Below the pieces are notes generated by a model that was given only the letters and a program-made list of their open reading frames with translations, was not told the DNA's origin and did not search any database. Shown piece by piece: positions 14,039 through 16,452 of a stretch of DNA of 16,452 nt. The DNA is from Candidatus Cloacimonadota bacterium (GTDB lineage Bacteria; Cloacimonadota; Cloacimonadia; Cloacimonadales; Cloacimonadaceae), in assembly GCA_023230025.1 (NCBI GenBank), contig JALNYD010000033.1, forward strand, positions 1-16,452, read 5' to 3'. Each line of letters begins with the position of its first letter. The stretch's first letter is position 1. The position numbers and the translations under genes are program-made.

Positions 14039-15068
14039 TTTCTTCTGTTTTGCCCTTGAGTAATTCGGAATGGTGATACTGGAAACTGGGCACTAATTCG
14101 GAACCAAGCCTGGCCAGGCAAGCCTCTGAAATCATCAGCCGGCCTGGAATTGCAGCTTTCTCCACCCTTGCCGCTACATTGACGGTGTCGCCAATCACCG
14201 TAAGATCGCGCCGTTGGTCTGTCCCCACATCACCTTGTAACAGCAGTCCACTATTGATCCCGATTCTTACCTGGATTTCCGGCTCATGATGCGCTAGACG
14301 AATGCTATTCATCTGGACTAGTGCCTCTTGCAGGATTTTGATCCCGGCTCTCACCGCATCCGAAGCATCATGGAAAACTGCCATAATGGCATCACCGATA
14401 AATTTGTCGATATCACCGTAATGTTCACGGATAACTACTTCACAAATCCCAAAGAGGTCGTTGAGCATCTTTACAACCTGCATGGGTGGATTGGATTCTG
14501 AATAGCCAGTGAAGTTCACCACATCAAGGTATAACACACTCATATCCACCAGTCGGGTAGTCCCCGAGGAAGGTTCCGACCCCAATGCATCTTCAATGCT
14601 ACTATAAGTGGCTTCAGACACGTATTTCCTGAGCATGTTGTTGAATTTTTCCTGCAGAATGCGGTAGTCTTCCTGATGGCTGATATCGCGAAAGACCTCA
14701 ATTGCTCCCACCAGGCTGCCATCATCTTCCAGCAGAGTTGAAACGTGGGTCTCAACCGGAAATCTGCGGCCACACTTGTGTTTGGGATAAACTTTGGCAC
14801 TCGTTTTCCCCCGATTTCGCATGGCTATCAAAAGAGGACAAGCTCCCCGGCATAGCAGGACCCCATTCTCGTCGATATGATTCAAGATGTCATCCCGGCA
14901 GCTTTTGCCTATAACCTCCTCCGCACTATATCCGGTGAGCTCTTCAGCTGCTTTGTTCCAATATAGAATTATCCGATCGGGATCTACGATGTAAACCCCG
15001 TCATAGAGACTATCCAGCATCACGCGGAGCTGGGAAGATGGGTTACTGAGTGCTTCCAGAATCTTCAT
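14004..15068 (-). CDS. PAS-domain class III adenylate/guanylate cyclase
   Basis: A 354-residue soluble signalling enzyme. A PAS domain spans about 12-130 (LYDGVYIVD, ILYWNKAAEELTGYS, then FRDISHQ). A short helical linker and the cyclase domain (about 173-350) follow. Metal aspartates are D182 (LYLDVVNFTGYS) and D226 (DKFIGDAIMAVF). Purine-selecting residues are K222 and T290 (LTVIGDTVN). N297 and R301 (VNVAARVE) are the transition-state residues. The Lys/Thr pair points to a class IIIb adenylate cyclase. All catalytic residues are present, so it should be active as a dimer. The PAS part holds C57, C73, C77 and C99 (KSC...LCRGACPL...C), a pattern seen in cysteine-bearing PAS sensors that could bind metal or sense redox state. 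AAGGA lies near the ATG. No membrane segment is visible. Confidence 0.92.
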   Translation of the reverse strand: MKILEALSNPSSQLRVMLDSLYDGVYIVDPDRIILYWNKAAEELTGYSAEEVIGKSCRDDILNHIDENGVLLCRGACPLLIAMRNRGKTSAKVYPKHKCGRRFPVETHVSTLLEDDGSLVGAIEVFRDISHQEDYRILQEKFNNMLRKYVSEATYSSIEDALGSEPSSGTTRLVDMSVLYLDVVNFTGYSESNPPMQVVKMLNDLFGICEVVIREHYGDIDKFIGDAIMAVFHDASDAVRAGIKILQEALVQMNSIRLAHHEPEIQVRIGINSGLLLQGDVGTDQRRDLTVIGDTVNVAARVEKAAIPGRLMISEACLARLGSELVPSFQYHHSELLKGKTEEIKLYLYEPDQA

Positions 15069-15498
15069 CCTTATTCCTTGTTTAATGTTTTGTTATGCAA
15101 GCTGTCCCATCCCATTGATTCCACTCATCCACTAATCCCAAACCGGATTGTTACGATGAATACAAACTCTTAACATAGGCTTGTGCATAAACAACGGGGA
15201 CATGGTGCAAGACCCTGCCTGTTTCGTCAATAGCTTTGTGAAAAGCGGGAAGAGCCTGCCATCATCCGCTATTGATTTGTCCGGACTCCCCCCCTTACAT
15301 GTGCCATTGGCGCAGGCTTTCTTTCTCTTTCTCGAACAAGGCAGCCAGGTGTTCACAAAAGCAAGAGCAAGGGGAGAACGTCGTAAGCCAATCATGTGCG
15401 GATTCAAGCAATGGGCATGCATATAAACAAAGCTATTGACACAAATCCGCATTAGCTTTTTATGACTTGGATATATTAGAAATTCGGGAGTGTAAACA
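15069..15498. other. Intergenic region without a convincing gene
   Basis: This 430-bp gap separates the divergent cyclase and TPR-like genes. A minus-strand frame at 15132-15545 is open, but it begins inside the TPR-like gene and shows no domain, so I reject it. There are pyrimidine-rich tracts (CTTTCTTTCTCTTTCTC at 15318) and a weak stem GAACA...TGTTC at about 15334-15354. I could not match it to a known structured RNA. Its right end carries a candidate promoter. Confidence 0.5.
15436..15466 (+). promoter_or_regulatory. Candidate promoter of the TPR-like / zinc-ribbon / rsmD operon
   Basis: TTGACA at 15436-15441 is a perfect -35 hexamer. The -10 is less clear: TTTATG follows after 17 nt, or TATGAC (15461-15466) after 19 nt. 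Transcription would begin about 25-30 nt before the ATG at 15499. Confidence 0.4.
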
Positions 15499-16062
15499 AT
15501 GAAAATACCGGGAACAAGCTGGAATCCGACCGTTACATTGGCCAAGTTGTTTGAAGAGCAGAATCAATTCTTTGATGCACTTGCTACCTATGAGATGATT
15601 GCCCAGAACGATTCTTCTCCTGCGATCAGGGAGAAGATTGAAGCTTTGCATGCCCGGATTTTGAACGATCCAGCCAACCGCTATGACCCCCGCATTGAGA
15701 AGCTTTTCTCTCCCGAAGAGCTGGCCTATTTGAAGATACTTTCCCATCAGGGTTTTGACAATATGTCGCGTACGCTGGAGAAGCTTAATGAAGGTATCGC
15801 TGGATCTGAGATCATCTTTGAAGAAGAGGAAGTTCTTGCTGAAGAATCTGAGCTGGATGCTCTTTCCGAAATGCTCCGGGAGATAGAGCAACAGGCTCAG
15901 TTGAGTGTGATCGAAAGTACAGGGGAATTCAGCGAGCTCACTATCGGTGATATGTTGATTGCGATCCTATCCCGCTATGACCGCAGCAAAAAGCTGAGCC
16001 AGATCAGTGTGTCTGAATTGGTGAGCCTTTTCATCGATTTACAGAGTCCCAAAAGCAGATGA
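15499..16062 (+). CDS. TPR-like cytoplasmic protein of unknown function
   Basis: A 187-residue protein with GGGAG 8 nt before the ATG. Residues 12-54 read like one tetratricopeptide unit (LAKLFEEQNQFFDALATYEMI, with the A-L-Y pattern in helix two, then a charged helix). Residues 65-100 are helical. An acidic stretch follows (EEEEVLAEESELDALSEML, about 108-126), then a C-terminal helical part with the hydrophobic block IGDMLIAILSRY. There is no signal peptide or membrane segment. I do not recognise a named family; a scaffold or interaction role is inferred. It is the first gene of a + strand operon and is followed after one base by the zinc-ribbon gene, then rsmD. Confidence 0.82.
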   Translation: MKIPGTSWNPTVTLAKLFEEQNQFFDALATYEMIAQNDSSPAIREKIEALHARILNDPANRYDPRIEKLFSPEELAYLKILSHQGFDNMSRTLEKLNEGIAGSEIIFEEEEVLAEESELDALSEMLREIEQQAQLSVIESTGEFSELTIGDMLIAILSRYDRSKKLSQISVSELVSLFIDLQSPKSR

Positions 16063-16063
16063 A

Positions 16064-16231
16064 ATGATCAAAGAGCCTCACAGATACAATCGCTTTTGCC
16101 TGAAGTGCACCCGCCATTGCAAACAAAATGAGAATGTACTGCTGATCGCTTGCCCCCGTCATGATCCCATCCCTGTGCAACTTGAGATAAAGGTTCCGGG
16201 TTTGGGAAAGCCACGCTATAAGAGTTCCTGA
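16064..16231 (+). CDS. 55-aa cysteine-rich, zinc-ribbon-like protein
   Basis: This small gene begins one base after the TPR-like stop (TGAAATG). Its stop overlaps the rsmD start by one base (TGATG). Cysteines C12, C15, C19 and C30 (FCLKCTRHC then IACPRH), with H18 and H33 nearby, suggest one zinc site. The second half is basic and proline/glycine-bearing (VPGLGKPRYKSS), as in small nucleic-acid or ribosome-associated proteins. No ribosome-binding site is strong, so translation is probably coupled. Its position between two overlapping genes on the same strand supports it being real. The function is unknown; a link to RNA or rRNA is inferred only from rsmD. Confidence 0.72.
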   Translation: MIKEPHRYNRFCLKCTRHCKQNENVLLIACPRHDPIPVQLEIKVPGLGKPRYKSS

Positions 16232-16452
16232 TGCGCATTATCAGCGGAAAGTTCAAGAAACGCAGGCTTTATGCGGTTCCCGGGCGAAGCACTCGTCCTA
16301 CCACTGATTTCAATCGGGAGATGCTCTTTAGTGCCTATCAGGATTATGAGGGAAAGCGAGTGTTGGATCTATATGCGGGAACCGGATCATTTGGTCTGGA
16401 AGCTCTTTCCCGAGGGGCAGTCTGGGTAGATTTTGTGGAGTTTGCCAGCCCG
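16231..16452 (+). CDS. rsmD: 16S rRNA (guanine966-N2)-methyltransferase RsmD, partial (C-terminus missing)
   Basis: The first 74 residues are present and the frame is open to the right window edge. MRIISGKFKKRRLYAVPG and RPTTDFNREMLFSAY match the RsmD N-terminal signature (RIIGGxxRGRxL, RPTxDxVRExLF). The SAM-binding motif I follows as VLDLYAGTGSFGLEALSRGA. It methylates G966 of 16S rRNA in the 30S subunit. The start overlaps the preceding stop by one base. The V of the usual TDxVRE is an N here (TDFNRE), a small deviation. Confidence 0.93.
   Translation, partial: MRIISGKFKKRRLYAVPGRSTRPTTDFNREMLFSAYQDYEGKRVLDLYAGTGSFGLEALSRGAVWVDFVEFASP

Noticed and set aside
15132..15545. 137-codon minus-strand frame in the cyclase/TPR gap
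   Set aside because: Its start lies inside the TPR-like gene, it has no ribosome-binding site or domain, and its composition is irregular.

Overview
The window comes from a bacterium of roughly mid-40s % GC by eye. It is most likely a member of the FCB superphylum, and Candidatus Cloacimonadota is my best guess. The main reason is a secreted beta-propeller protein (11446..13656) that ends in a Por/type IX-secretion type A sorting domain. A possible Bacteroidota-style promoter and a GxxExxY nuclease set among long inverted repeats fit this view. The lineage is inferred, not proven.

Positions 2280-10927 hold one tightly packed minus-strand operon. Read 5' to 3' it is: SsnA amidohydrolase, YgeY M20 hydrolase, a threonine-synthase-like PLP enzyme, a very short dihydroorotase/hydantoinase-type amidohydrolase, the molybdenum subunit of a xanthine-dehydrogenase-family hydroxylase, its 2Fe-2S subunit, and the knotted carbamoyltransferase YgeW. 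Four junctions overlap or lie within 20 bp. Orthologues of ssnA, ygeY and ygeW mark the 'selenium-linked' purine/ureide catabolism locus of E. coli and anaerobic Firmicutes. The inferred scheme is hydroxylation of a purine-type heterocycle, ring and ureide hydrolysis, carbamoyl transfer to recover carbamoyl phosphate, and a PLP-dependent elimination of the remaining amino acid. The composition differs from E. coli: no ygeX orthologue, FAD subunit or ygfK is in the window, and the hydantoinase is reduced to its catalytic barrel.

Positions 1-2279, downstream of ygeW, hold 2.6 copies of a 224-226 bp tandem repeat whose units carry long purine/pyrimidine inverted repeats. A GxxExxY PD-(D/E)XK protein follows, then a fourth, degenerate repeat copy, and then the 5' two-thirds of a second fold-type II PLP enzyme that runs off the left edge.

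Positions 10928-11445 are non-coding and rich in structure: degenerate palindromes, six 21-bp tandem repeats, and a perfect 25-bp inverted repeat. Next come the secreted propeller gene, a small two-helix membrane protein on the + strand whose end overlaps convergently with a PAS-class III nucleotidyl cyclase, and a 430-bp gap with no convincing gene. The right edge is a + strand operon of a TPR-like protein, a 55-aa cysteine-rich zinc-ribbon-like protein, and rsmD, which is cut by the window edge.
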